DNA from: Halicephalobus mephisto
Taxonomy: Eukaryota; Nematoda; Chromadorea; Rhabditida; Panagrolaimidae
NCBI GenBank assembly: GCA_009193035.1
Contig: SWDT01000248.1
Span: 124,001 to 188,000, forward strand
DNA length: 64,000 bases
Reading direction: 5' to 3'
Part shown: positions 49,270-61,500 of the stretch, in pieces
How positions within the stretch are numbered: position 1 is the first letter of the stretch
Layout of the letters: each line of letters starts with the position of its first letter
Made by a program: the position numbers and the translations under genes
Notes under the pieces: generated by a model
Seen by the model: the letters and a program-made list of their open reading frames with translations, nothing else
Told to the model about the DNA's origin: nothing
The model's database searches: none

Positions 49270-52200
49270 ATGTCAGTAACATGCCGGCTCTCTGGTGAGC
49301 TTTATCCGGCACAATTATTCCGATCGATAGCTTGTGCTAGATGTTTATTTTTCATTTATTTCGTTACTGCTCCATATTCAGAAAGATACAGTTTCAAAAT
49401 ATGCGAAACAGGTCTTCTGATCTGCGATCCTATGACGGACGGACCCTGTTCCTGCACCGAAACCCCCAACAACGTTTTTAACATTCCTGAATTTTCAATA
49501 AATAGGTAACTAATTTTAGAAAATAAAAAATAATAAAAAAATAATAATTTTAGAAAATAAAAAAAAATAAAAAAAAAAATTTTAGAAAATAAAAAATAAT
49601 AGAAAAAAAAATTTTAGAAAATAAAAAATAATTTGAAAAATAATAAAAAAAATTTTAGAAAATAAAAAATAATAGAAAAAAAAATTTTAGAAAATAAAAA
49701 ATAATTTGAAAAATAATAAAAAAAATTTTAGAAAATAAAAAATAATAAAAAAAAAATAATTTAAAAAATAATAAAAAAAAATTTTTAGAAAATAAAAAAT
49801 ACTAGAAAAAAAATTTTAGAAAATAAAAAATAATTTAAAGAAGTAATTTTAGAAAATAAAAAATAATAAAAAAAAATAATTTTAGAGAATAAAAAAAAAT
49901 GATTTTCAAAAATTTTGAAAAAAAAATACTTAAAAATTCCAAAAAAATTTTTAAATTTTACGAATTTGAAAATGGAAAAAATTCTTAAAATTAGGAATTT
50001 TAAATTTTAAAAAATAAAGAAATTTTTTAAATAATAAATAATTTTTAAAATAATAATTTTAAAAATAAAGGAATTTTTTTAATATAATAAATAATTTTTA
50101 AAATTAAGAAATTTTTAAATAACAATTTTAAAAATGATAAATATTAATTTTTTTAAGTTCTTTATCGATACCCTTGGAGTACCTTCATCTGAAGCCAGAT
50201 CTGCCCCCGGATTTCGTAATCATTACTCAGCAATGTTGCGAAGCTGCCACGAAGTGCTGTGATAACGTCCTGTCTTCGGATTCTGGAAGCACGAATCTGG
50301 AGACCAGCTACATCGTCTCCAGAGAAGTTCCAAAACGCGGACCGAAAAGTTTGGCTTTGAATTTGGGTAATTTTATTTTTTAAATAATTTTAAAAAAATT
50401 TGGACATTTTTAAAATTAAAAAAAATTCAATATTTCGATTTATGAAAATCGGCAGTTACAGTTCGAAGTCAAAATTTGGATTTTTCGTGTCGAGATAACA
50501 TTCATGGATTTTTTCTATTTCAAAATTACCTAAATTGATAGTTAAGACTTGATATCTGTAACTCGGTTTATCAAATTCGATTTTCAAAGTTCTGGATCAA
50601 AATTGATCGTTAGAGTTCGGAGTCAAAATTTGGATTTTTCGTCCTGAGACACAAGTGACGTTTTGGTTCGAAAAAACTCAGATATCAAGTTTTATCAATT
50701 TAAATAACATTTTTGAAATAGGAAAAATTGAAAATGTTGTCTCCACACGAAAAATTCAACTTTGATAATTAACTTTGAAGTCGAACTCTGACTGTCAATT
50801 CCTATGTCCAACTTTGACTTTGATAGTCAACTTTGAATTCGATTTTTGATGATCAACTTTGACATAAAATTCTGACTGTCAATTCCTATGTCCAACTTTG
50901 ATAGTCAACTTTGAAGTTGAACTTTGAATTTTAACTTTGATGACCAACTTTGACTTTAATTTTTGACTGTCAACTCCGATGGAAAAGCACCTAAACTACG
51001 GTAATAAAACCCGTAGATTCTGAAGTCCAACCCTCGATTTTCACTTCTTATCCAGAATCCCGAATACTGTAGTTTAAGTACTTTTTGAAATTTGAAAACA
51101 TCTAAATTTCGGACAAAGTTTTGTGAAATAATTTTTAATTTTTAATTTTTCAGACGAAAGTAGCAGTTGTCCAGCCACGTGGGACGGATGGCAATGTTTC
51201 GAACGGTCGCCTCCGGGTACGGTATACAAAAGATGTCCGAATTACATTTTCGGAGACAAGTTGCGATATGACGTCGACATCGGAGACAAAGTGACTAAAG
51301 AGTGCCTCAGGGACGGGGAATGGTTAAAAAAAGACTGGGGAAGTACTGCGAGCGAATGGACGGATTATTCAGGATGTGTTGTAAATCAACAATTTACATT
51401 AAAATTAATATCAGGAATAATTGCATTTTCCGTTACAGTAATCGCCATAATTCCCGCAATTATAATCATATCTTGTCATAGTGCTTTGAAAAAACAAACG
51501 GTCTTTAGAATTCACAAAAATCTACTTTATTCATTTTTATTTTCTGGATTATTTTATCTTTTTAATTGTTTTTTTTTCGTCATCGACGGTGCTATCGGAG
51601 ATCAACTGTATTTCATCAATCATGTATTTTTATTTTTATTTTTAAATTTCGTAATTATTCAATTTCAGATAAGTTGCAGAATCCTTTTCACTCTCCAATT
51701 ACGGTACTTCAGATTGTCCACCTTCACCTGGATGCTCGGCGAAGGGGTCTATCTTTACAGACTTCTGATGTGTACTTTTTCTTCAGAAGCCGAATCTCTG
51801 AAGCCATATTATGTTTTTTGTTGGGGTATTTTTTCGATTTTCTATAATATTAAATATTTAAATTTTTTATTATTTTAAATTTCTTAATTTTATTTTTTTT
51901 CGATTTTTTATAATATTAAATATTTAAATTTTCTAAAATATTAAATTTCTTTATTTTATTTTTTTTCGATTTTCTATATTATTAAATATTTAAATTTCCT
52001 AAAATATTAAATACTTTTATTTTAAATTATTTTTTCGGTTTTCTATATTATTAAATATCTAAATTTTTTATTATTTTAAATACTTTCGTTTCAATTTTTT
52101 TTCCGATTTTTTATATTATTAAATATTTAAATTTCTTAAGTTTTAAGTTTTAAATTTCCTTTATAAATTAGTTTATTTTTTTTGTAAATTATTTTTGATT

Positions 52201-54203
52201 TTCAGGTTTCCCATTGGTAGTTACCATTGCCTACAGTGCTTTGAGGCAGATTTTTGACAATGAGGAATGCTGGGTTTCTCCTTCAAAAGTGTTCTGGATC
52301 GAGTGGACCATCATGGGGCCTTGTTTGATCGCCTTATGTGTGAGTTTCATTTATAGCACTATTTCAATTACGAGGAACAAAACCAACAAAAGTTTTCTCA
52401 GTTTTGCCTCGGGTCAAATAGTTTCATTTCCGGAAAAAATAAAAAATAAATGAAAAATTTCAAAAAAGTTGGTCGAGTTTATCATTGAAAAGGAAAAAAG
52501 GGCCTGACAAATGGAGGAAATTACTACCAGGTCAACATCCGTTTATTCTGAATTTTAAAAAGGCAAAAAAGATCCGAAAAATTAATACCTAAATTATTTT
52601 TTATAAACTGGTCGAAAAGATCATTTATTTTCTTCCATGGTCTAATTTTGGCCAGTCACTTTCTTTCTTGGTTTAATTTTGGCCAGTTATTTTCTTTCTT
52701 GGTCAGATTTTGGCCAGTCATTTTCTTTCGTGGTCTAATTTTGGCCAGTCATTTTCTTTCTTGGTCAGATTTTAACCAGTCATTCAGTTTTTTTTAATTT
52801 AAACCATTTATTCATTTTTTGATCAAAATCAGACCTTTTATTCCTAAATCCAAATATCGAAATTGATAATATTGCGTTATTTTTTAAATGAAATTTTATA
52901 AAATACCAAACAATTTCATAAATCAAAAAATGGATTATTTTATTTACAAATTTACTTTTTAGATAAACCTGCTTCTTGTTTTGATGATCCTCTACGTCCT
53001 CATCAAGAAGCTCCGATACAACCCTCATCTGGAGCCAGTCCAGTACACGAAGGCCGTCAGAGCCGTCTTCATGCTCGTTCCCGTGTTTGGACTCCATTTC
53101 CTCATCACCATCTACCGTATCCAGAGTGCTTTGCACCAAATAATAAACCTAATTCTGGACGGGATGCAGGTTGTATTTTTTAAAAATTAAAAAAATTAAT
53201 TAAGTAAATTTCAGGGATTCGTAGTGGCGTTGATCGTGTGTTACACGAACAAAACTGTCCTTGAATGTGTCAAAAAGTGGATTGAAACACATTTGGAAGA
53301 ACGAAAATTAAGGTTGGATTATTAAAAATTAAATTAAAAATAATTTCCGAAATTTCTCAGAAAGTCTAGAATTACAATTAAACTATATTATTACAAAAAT
53401 TAAAGTTTTAAAATTTTTTTGAAAAGAATTTTTTAGAAAAGTTGGAATTTTAGGTAAAAAATTAATTAAAAATCACGAATCGATTTTAACGTAATCGCCG
53501 AATTTGGCATTTTTGTTAAATTTCCACTTTTTAGGCAAAAGTTTAAAAAATATAAAAGCAGTTTTAACGAAATTGTTTCGAAAAAAATTTCTCAAAAAAG
53601 TTGTGAAATTTAGGTAAAATAGGAAAAAACCACGAGTCGATTTCGGTACAATTGCCAGATTTATCTTTTAATTTTTATAAATGTTTCTCATTTTACGTGA
53701 AAATTCAGAAAAAATCAAAAAGTTTCGAGAAAAAACTAAGAATTTTTAGAAAATTAAGAAATTTTAGGTAAGAAAGAAGGAAAAAGAGAATGACGAGAGA
53801 GAGAGAGGGCAGCGCGAGTCGATTTCGGTACAATTGCCAGATTTACCATTTTTATAAACTTCTCTCACTTTGCGCGCGAATTCAAAAATTAAAAATTTTA
53901 AATTAAAATATATAAAATAATGATTATAGAAGACGATCTGAAGACCAACGAATCCACTTCAAACGTTCCATAGAAACCAGTTTTGCGATAGAAAAACTGT
54001 ATCCACCACCAACAAACAACTTGGATCATAGTAATTCAAAAAAAAATTCATTGATTCATGATATATCCAGGGATAGTGACGACAACGAAGAAAGCATCGA
54101 TATGAACGGGATTAATTCAGCTCAATCCGGGCTTTCAGCGATAACTGATATGAACGGCGTGACAACAATCGTTCCACCAAAGAATACTGCTAATTTTGTT
54201 TAA
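49270..54203 (+). CDS. Secretin-family (class B) neuropeptide GPCR
   Basis: Eight exons, 49270-49505, 50158-50366, 51154-51623, 51669-51825, 52206-52339, 52963-53169, 53215-53312 and 53930-54203, total 1785 bases and 594 residues. The extended N-terminus has paired cysteines (QQCCEAATKCC), followed by a hormone-receptor domain: CPATWDGWQCF, PPGTVYKRCP, VTKECLRDGEW and a final Cys before TM1. Seven helices follow, with class B marks FTWMLGEGVYLYRLL in TM3, NEECWVSP in ECL2, AVRAVFMLVPVFGLHFL in TM6 and LDGMQGFVVALIVCYTNK in TM7. The cytoplasmic tail is Ser/Asp-rich. Nematode relatives are the PDF receptor PDFR-1 and SEB-2/SEB-3; I lean to PDFR-1-like because of the long N-terminus, without proof. 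The start codon is uncertain: an intron could lie inside the first exon (GTGAGC to ATATTCAG). Confidence 0.9.
49540..49890. repeat. A-rich simple repeat in the first GPCR intron
   Basis: About a dozen variants of ATTTTAGAAAATAAAAAATA. Each carries TTTTAG, so the array is full of potential decoy 3' splice sites. Confidence 0.85.
52630..52790. repeat. Tandem repeat, about 33-base unit, in a GPCR intron
   Basis: About five copies of TTTTCTTTCTTGGTCTAATT-TTGGCCAGTCA. Confidence 0.9.
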
Positions 54204-54311
54204 TTTTTTTCATTAAAATTATTTATTGAAAACAATGAAAAAGGATGTACATTGGGGTATTTGTATTATTTGTACAAATAAAAATAAATAAAATTCACTA
54301 GATTTTCGAAA

Positions 54312-55637
54312 TTAAAGAGCGAGTAAGCCTTCGTCATACTGGTAATTGGGATATTCTAAGAAATCCGTAGGGACATTCATCCCATCGAAACAACTGGAGT
54401 CGATACTTGTGGATTCATACGGGTAGGTAGAATCCATCAAAGAATCACATGTGTTCTCGGAGGTGCATTGAGTATAACTCGGACTCGGGAGCTGAAAATA
54501 AAATTGTATAAAATTATGAATTATACGAAATCAGTAAAATTAAATAAAATCAAATTGGAAATTATGAATTCAAAGTAGAAATTACATAAAACCAGTAAAA
54601 ATTAAATGAAATTAAGTTAGAAATTGCATAATTTCGAATCAGATCTTATGAAAAACCAACTGTAAAATTAAATAAAATAAAAAAACTAACCTCGCAAGTG
54701 TTTAATTTCGTATACTCCGTTTCTGTTTGAACTTTTTCAAAAGAGTTATAATCCTGATCAATTGTCTCCGTCTCAATGCCCTGGAAGTCGGGGAAGCCGT
54801 CTTCCAGGAGGTCGTTGCAGAGTTCGTCGAGATCGATGCCATCTGTGACTTCGGCGAGTTCTTTAATGAGCATTTGCTGGGACGAGAACTCGGGATCAAT
54901 GTGCTGATTACGGTCAGAAGGGTCAACAAGATATGCCGATGTTTCATCACTTTCGTAGAAGACTTGTTTGGCTCCACATCCGGCAACCATATCTGTTGAT
55001 CCTCGGATACCCGTTCCCACGGCAGGGGTCCGCAAATGGATGCTGCTGATCCAATAGTATCCTGAGGATCTCCAGATACAGTAACGTTAGGCGAAGGCAA
55101 ACTGCTTCCATTTCTGGCGATGGTAACATTGGCTTCTGAGAGCTTCTGTTCCAAATCCGCAACACGTCCACGAAGGTATCTGGTCTCCGCAATGAGCTGC
55201 TTAACGGCATCTTCCAATTTCTCGCTTCTGGCCTTCTTGCGATCACGGGCAGTCTGAGCCGCGACTCTGTTCATCATCATCCTTCGTTGCTGGCGTTCTT
55301 CCGGGGTCAAGTGATTCAGATTCTGACGTTTCCTAGTAGCTGTAGGTGGACGAGAAACGTCATCTGAAAGAAGTTCCGTAATGGAGCTCAAATCGACGGA
55401 TTCAGCGATGCCAGTCGGCCGTTTGGCAGGTTTCGGCGCCACAAGAACGTTATTCGTCTGACGTTTCCTAGAAACCGGCATCACAGCAGGAACAATCCGT
55501 GGTTGACAAGAGGTAGAAGTCGGAATTGCAATTCTCCGTTGTGTATTCGGAACTACTGGTGGATGTCTGAGTGGACGTGGAGCCCTCGTCGCGGTCTTGT
55601 TCGGCTGAGCTGGGAGAATAACGATATTAGGTGTCAT
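54312..55637 (-). CDS. xbp-1: bZIP transcription factor XBP-1 of the unfolded protein response
   Basis: From ATG 55637 the unspliced frame runs to 54702 (311 residues). It contains the XBP-1 basic region (LNHLTPEERQQRR, NRVAAQTARDRKKARSEKLE) and a leucine zipper. A 23-base IRE-1 intron at 55045-55023 shifts the frame. The spliced form continues through 54691, then a normal exon 54491-54312, giving 367 residues with an acidic, Tyr/Ser-rich activation domain (LIKELAEVTDGIDLDELCND, YPNYQYDEGLLAL). An acceptor lies about 15 bases upstream of the ATG. In the known pathway, ER stress activates IRE-1, which excises the intron so that XBP-1s induces chaperone and ERAD genes. The gene lies downstream of, and in the same orientation as, the DnaJ gene, but has its own upstream sequence with a UPRE. 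Confidence 0.95.
55016..55052 (-). promoter_or_regulatory. Paired IRE-1 cleavage hairpins bounding the 23-base xbp-1 intron
   Basis: On the minus strand the 5' hairpin is GGAT-CAGCAGC-ATCC (55052-55038) and the 3' hairpin is CCC-CTGCCGT-GGG (55028-55016). Both have 7-base loops of the form CNG|CNGN. Cutting after the third loop base removes exactly 23 bases (55045-55023) and moves the bZIP frame into the long downstream frame. Confidence 0.9.
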
Positions 55638-55781
55638 TTGCTTCGCGTCCACTAAAAAGTACAAATCATATACAATTAAACAAAAATTAAGAAAATTAAA
55701 AATAAAATTCATATAAAAACACGGAAATTTTAGGTAAAAAAAAATACATTTTCCCATGTAAAAAATTTGCGAAAAAACCAA

Positions 55782-56371
55782 CTATATATAAATTTATATG
55801 TAAAAAATCAATTACAAGTGAATAATATTTAAATAAAAACGAATTTTATATATGGAAATTTTAGGTAAAAATCAATTAAAAACACGAAATTTTTGGAAAC
55901 TGATTAATTACAAATAAAAAAAATTTCACCCGAAAATCAACAATAAAAAAAGAAAATTTAGGTAAAAAACACTTACATATGGAAGAAATTTAGACAAAAA
56001 TTAATAAAATACTTTTGAAATTTAGTTTAAAATAATTTTTATAAAAAATCAATAGAAATAAACTGACAGAGAAACCAATTTCGAAAGAGGCGCAATGACT
56101 GGAAGACAGAGCGAGTCGGTTGTCTCTCTAGTCCACGTCAGCATTGTCGAAATTTGCTGACGACTCCTTCGCTCATTGGCTGCACCCCTTAGGGCGGAGT
56201 TTTCTGGAAAATTCTCCGATGACGAATCAAAGTAGGATCGATTTTATTTATAATCAGCTGTTCTTTAAATAGAAAAATTAATCCAAGTGAAAGTGGCTTT
56301 GCAAAACCCCATATGACTAGCTGTCCATCAACCACAGCAAGTCTAAATTAAGAAATCAAGGAAAAAATACA
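55782..56371. promoter_or_regulatory. xbp-1 upstream region with a UPRE
   Basis: The segment between the DnaJ gene stop and xbp-1. It contains CCACGTCA at 56133-56140 (reverse complement TGACGTGG), the XBP1/ATF6 UPRE core, in a locally G+C-richer stretch, plus CATTGG nearby at about 56175. Distance from UPRE to ATG is about 0.5 kb. Confidence 0.65.
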
Positions 56372-58005
56372 TTAACCGAAGAATTTCCCGAAGAATCCGC
56401 TAGATTTGCCTTGTGTAGCGAGTTCAGACGGAGCAGGACCGAAAGCGGCTTCAGATTCCTTCACCAGCTCCTCGTAGACAGTGTCCCTCAGTTTCAGCAT
56501 CTCCGTAACTTCCGTTTCTTCCTTTTTCAGGCGTTCTTTAGCAGCTTCCCAGCGTTTCTTGAGATCCATATACTCCTGTTGGAAAGTAGACATGACTTCC
56601 TTCTTCTTCAGCAACTCCGGTTCCAAGCTCGTGATCTTAGTCACAGTTTCGGTGCTGTGGGGAGCAATTGGGAGGAAAGAAATTTTAAATTTTCCTTCTT
56701 GAAGAAAGTTATCACCATAAACAGCAACCAAATGTTTTCTTTCTTCCAGAGTATGACCTCCTAAAAAAGAAAATTCATACACAAATTGTCAAATCTCACA
56801 TAAATTACGGCAATTCTATATATAAATCACGTAAAGGGTTCATATATGGATATATAGAAATCTATATATGGATTATATGGAAATTCATATATGAGTTTTT
56901 TAGGGATTTATAGATTGTACAAAAATTCATATATGAGTTTTTTAAGGATTTATAGATTGTACAGAAATTCATATATGAATTCTTTAGGGATTTATAGATT
57001 GTACAGAAATTCATATATGAATTCTTTAAGAATCTATATATGGATATATGAGGACCTATACATGAATTACAAAAACCCACGTCAATTTTGTAAAAATTCA
57101 TGTATTAATTTTATATGAAACCAACCTTGGGCTTGAAGGGCATCTAGGAAGTGGAAACTAATGGGAGTGTCGCGGTCCTCCATGTAGAACTTCATGGGTA
57201 TGAATTCGCTCAGATTGTTTTTAGTAAATGGAACGAAAAATAAATCCGCTACAGTATGAGACTTCTTTTTTTGACTTTCTTCCATCATTCTGACTCCGCC
57301 ATCTCGATCGAACAAAACTAATTTAAACTTACTGCTAGAACTGGATTTGCAACGGATGATGACTCCATTTTCTTGGTATTCTGATTTCATGTCTATGACG
57401 AAAAATTTGGCATCTTGGGTCTTGACGGTTTCGCTTATCGCGATCGCCGGTTGAAGAACGGGGACATTTGCAAATTGACGTTCTGTGTGTTCTCGGGCAT
57501 TCGACAGGACCTTCGGGGAGACCGTGGTCGGGATGGGGACGCCGAGTTTGCTGAACATGGCCCCGAAGAAACGGCCTGAAATTTCGTCGTTGATATATGA
57601 AAATAATAAAACAATGTCATCAAAGCGATAAATAGTAATTTAATTTAAATAAAATGCACTTACCGACAGATCCGAGCTCAGATATGTCGATTCCGTCGAA
57701 ATCAGAAAGCGAAGTCCCGGGTCCGCTGACGTCATACTGACGACGTTTATTCGGATCAGAAAGGACACTATAAGCAATCGAGATGCGTTTGAAGGTTTCC
57801 TGAGCTGAAATATTACGAAATAAAAAATAAAAACAAAAATCACTTAACCTTGGACGTCGCCCGGGTTCCGGTCAGGGTGGTACTTCAGGGCCAGTTTCCG
57901 ATAAGCGTTTTTTATCTCCGACTCCGTGGCATTCCGAGATACTCCGAGAATCTCGTAAAAATCCTTCACATTATCAGAAATTCCCGGCTTATTGTCGTCA
58001 GACAT
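56372..58005 (-). CDS. J-domain co-chaperone of the ARG1 type
   Basis: Exons 58005-57849, 57804-57664, 57575-57126 and 56760-56372 give 378 residues. An N-terminal J domain has [20 protein letters not shown] and the HPD at residues 43-45, needed to stimulate Hsp70 ATPase. After it comes the conserved block [20 protein letters not shown], a signature shared with plant ARG1 proteins, then a large domain ending [14 protein letters not shown] and a coiled coil rich in Lys/Glu ([20 protein letters not shown]). The C-terminus [10 protein letters not shown] is short and aromatic. It begins 507 bases from uso-1 in divergent orientation, so the two may share a promoter. Intron 56761-57125 contains a 39-base tandem repeat. 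Confidence 0.9.
56880..57030. repeat. Intronic tandem repeat, about 39-base unit
   Basis: Three to four copies of ATTCATATATGA-TTTTTTAGGGATTTATAGATTG-TACA lie in the last DnaJ-gene intron. Confidence 0.85.
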
Positions 58006-58511
58006 CTTGAATCATTTTTTTACAAAAATTTAAATCACGATATAAACCACGCTCAATGAAATTGGAAAATTAAGTTCATATATGAAAAACTATCTACTAC
58101 ATAATCCGAAAAAATAAATATCTGGTTAATTAAATGTAAAAAATTACATTAAATTTTAAATTTTAAAAACGTTTGCGAAATTTCAAAAACCAGTCATCCT
58201 AAAAATCATCAATAAAAAGCCATTCATGTCAGAAATTATTGATTGACAAAATAGTTTTTCCAAAAACTTGTAAATAAAAAAATCAGTTTTTCCAAAAATA
58301 CTGGCAGGAAAGTTAGTCATTCCAGAATCATCGATAGAATTGTTAGTCATTTCAAAAGTTATCGAGTGAAAACCCAAAAACCTTGGCGAAACGCGAACAA
58401 ACGGTCTTCCATGTCATCTTGACAGCGATAATTCTGTCTTTGACTTGAATTTTATTTATTTTTTTACTTTTTTTTCAGATTTAGTATGATCTTGTAAGAC
58501 GAATAATCCAG
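58006..58511. promoter_or_regulatory. Divergent promoter region between the DnaJ gene and uso-1
   Basis: There are 506 bases between the two start codons. Bases 58190-58375 hold four diverged units (CAGTCATcCTAAAAATCATC...). A TTTTTTTCAG acceptor at about 58470-58479 probably receives a spliced leader for uso-1. Confidence 0.5.
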
Positions 58512-61500
58512 ATGGCTTTCTCACTTCGTGGATTTTTCGGTCCCTCAGGGGAAGTAGAACGGGAAAGGGACGATGAAGTTGTGGAAAAATTGGTTTTGCG
58601 GTTGGAGCCGAGCAGTTCCTTCGAGGATCGGAGGGATGCCCTGAAGGCCCTCCGAGCCATGGCCAAGGTCGGTTATTTTTGTGTTTTTATATATGAAATT
58701 TAAATATTTAGAATTACCGAGTAACTGTAGCCACTCACGGACTGCATTACTACATAAGTATCCTCGTCAACGAAACCGATGTGAAGGATTTGGTTGGTCC
58801 GACTTTGGAAATCCTCAGTGAATGTCTAAATCCTGAGGACGAATCCTTCGAAAACGATGACTTCGGGAACCAATTCACGTTGACCCTGTTGCATCAGAAC
58901 AACTTCATCACGGCGCTTTTCAACGTCCTCGAAACCCCGGATTTCCTCGTTCGTCGGAACGTTGTCCAATTAATGACCATACTCGTTCGTCACAGCCATC
59001 GTGAGGTCCAAGATGCCGTTATCAACCAGCCAGCCGCTGTTTCTCGTATTGTGGATCTGCTTCATGACACTCGGGAAGTCATCCGGAACAGCGTTGTTTT
59101 GTTTTTGACCGAACTTGCCCGAGGAGATTCCGCCATCCAGAAGTTACTTGCTTACGAGAACACATTTCAACTCCTTTTCGAAATTATTGATCAAGAAACA
59201 GCCGATAGTAAGTTTTTTTTAAAATAAAAAATTAAACTTTCATATATAAATTTTAAAAAAATTAAACTTTCATATATAAATACTTAAAAAATTAAATTTT
59301 CATATATATAAGTATTTATATATGAAAGTTTAATTTTTTTAAAATTTATATATGAAAGTTTAATTTTTTAAAATTTATATTTAGAATTTTTTTTGAATTT
59401 ATATATGAAAAAAGAAAAAACTCGCTTTTTTAAGTTATATGTAGAATAGAAAAATTGGTTTTTGAATTTATTTTAAAAAATTAATTTTTGGAATTTTATA
59501 TATATTTACACATTGTTGTTAACCTTCAAAAATGGATATCGGTTTTTATATCTCACGTATCCTGATCCGGGAAGTTCTAAATCCACTTCAGAAGGAATAT
59601 ATTGTGAAAAATTTCGAAATCATAAAATTACGAAATAACTATTACCGGAAAACTTAAATTTCAAATTAATTTGGTTTCTGAAAATTTATTTTGATAAAAT
59701 TAAAAAATTTATATTTTACTTTTAATTTTTCAGGTATTGTTGTGGAGGACTGTTTGTTTGTCATACTGAATTTGCTCAAAAAAAATAGCAGTAATCAAGA
59801 ATTTTTCCGTGAAGCGAATCTTATCCAACGATTGACTGAATTGGCTCGTATGTTTCTGTGTCCTCCTGAAGACAGCGTTGATTACGGTGCTACAGAATGG
59901 CCAGAACAAAAAACATCAAATTTTATATTTATTTTGGAAATTGTTCGAAGTTTAATTTCACCTGAAAATTTCCACAACGGTATTCATGGTTGTCAAAATT
60001 CCTTTATGCAATGTGGAATGGTGGATTTGCTATCCAGAGTTCTTTTGTCCGATCTTGGAGTTTCGGTCGAAGTCTTGATCGAATGTAACGTTACTGTAGC
60101 TGAACTTATTCGTGGAAATTACAGTAATCAAGATTTCTTTGCCAATTCAAGCCTGAACGATGACGAAATCCACAGGTAAGTATTAATTTAAAAAAAAATA
60201 ATTTCTAAAAATTTTACAAAAAAACAAATTTTTAAAAAAAAATTTTACAAAAAAAAACAAATTTTTTTTGAAAATTTTACAAAAACTTGGAAACAATTTT
60301 TTTTTGAAATTTTAAAAAATTTATATTCAAAAAATTTTGGAAAAACTTAATTTTTTTACAATTATGTGATTTTTTGGAATTTTGAAATTTTATAAAAGTG
60401 GAAAATTTGGGAACTTGTTATTTTGGTTTTTAAAAATTTTTTTTTAAATAGTAATTTGGTTTTTAACGGTTTTAAATTTTAGATCTGCTCTGTTGGTTTT
60501 ACTAATGTCGATGACTGCTGATAAGTTGAATTTTCACGTTCGAACATCGGCTTTTTATTGTTTTACGTCATTTCTTTACGATAATTTAAAAGGAAAAACA
60601 AAAACTATAGAATCGCTTTTGCCATCAGATAATCCTCAACCAGATGATTACACCTTTGGTGAACATATTTGTCGAGCTATTTTGAGTTCTGAATCGGTTC
60701 AAGTTTGGTTCGGAGCCTGTATTCTGATGCATTGTCTCACTGATGCGGATGAACTGAAATCTCAGCTTCTTAGAGTTAGATTGTCGACTCCTGGACAAGA
60801 ACCGGCTTCTTTGTTGAAACATATCAGTAAACAATTGGTGAGTTTTGTTTTTTGAAATTATTATTTAAAAAATTACTAAAGTTTAATAAGATACCGTAGT
60901 ATTTGGTGTATTTTTTAAATTTTATATGGTTATTAACAATTAAGAATGGATAGTGGGTTGTGTACTCTGTGTGATCTTAGTTTAGAAATTTCTGATTTTT
61001 TTAAGATGAATATATTTGAAAAATTGATTTAGAAATTTCTAATTTTTTTAAGATGGATATATTTGAAAAATTGATTTTGAAATAAAAACACGAAGTAATT
61101 ATTGCATAAAATTAAAATCCTTATGTAGACTACTGTAGTTAATAGAAACTTTTTAACTCGTTTTGAAATTATTCTGTGAAAAATTTTATTTTTAAAATAA
61201 TGACTAGAATTTTGTAAAGATTTTTAAAATCTAATAAAATTAATACCAATATTTGAAATTTAAAAATCTTCAAATTTTCGGAAATTTGTACAAAATTAAT
61301 TTTCAAAAAACTTAATTTTTTATTCCTAAAATAGTGTAATTGCAATTTTGTAGTTTTTAGAATCTAGTAGAAGTTAAGAATTCTTGAAATTTCTAGTTTT
61401 TTAAAAATGATTTTGAATTTTTATTATTTAAAAAGTTTCCAGATGGCTCCGGGTTCTCGTAAACTTCAAGTTCGGTGTGGACTTCTGATGTTCCTCGCAA

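Noticed and set aside
54702..55035. Two overlapping frames at the xbp-1 3' end as separate genes
   Set aside because: They are the unspliced and IRE-1-spliced readings of one gene.
55023..55060. Alternative IRE-1 intron between TATCCG|AGG and TTGCCG|GAT, also 23 bases
   Set aside because: It keeps the right frame shift but has no 7-base-loop hairpins; the CAGCAGC/CTGCCGT pair has both stems.
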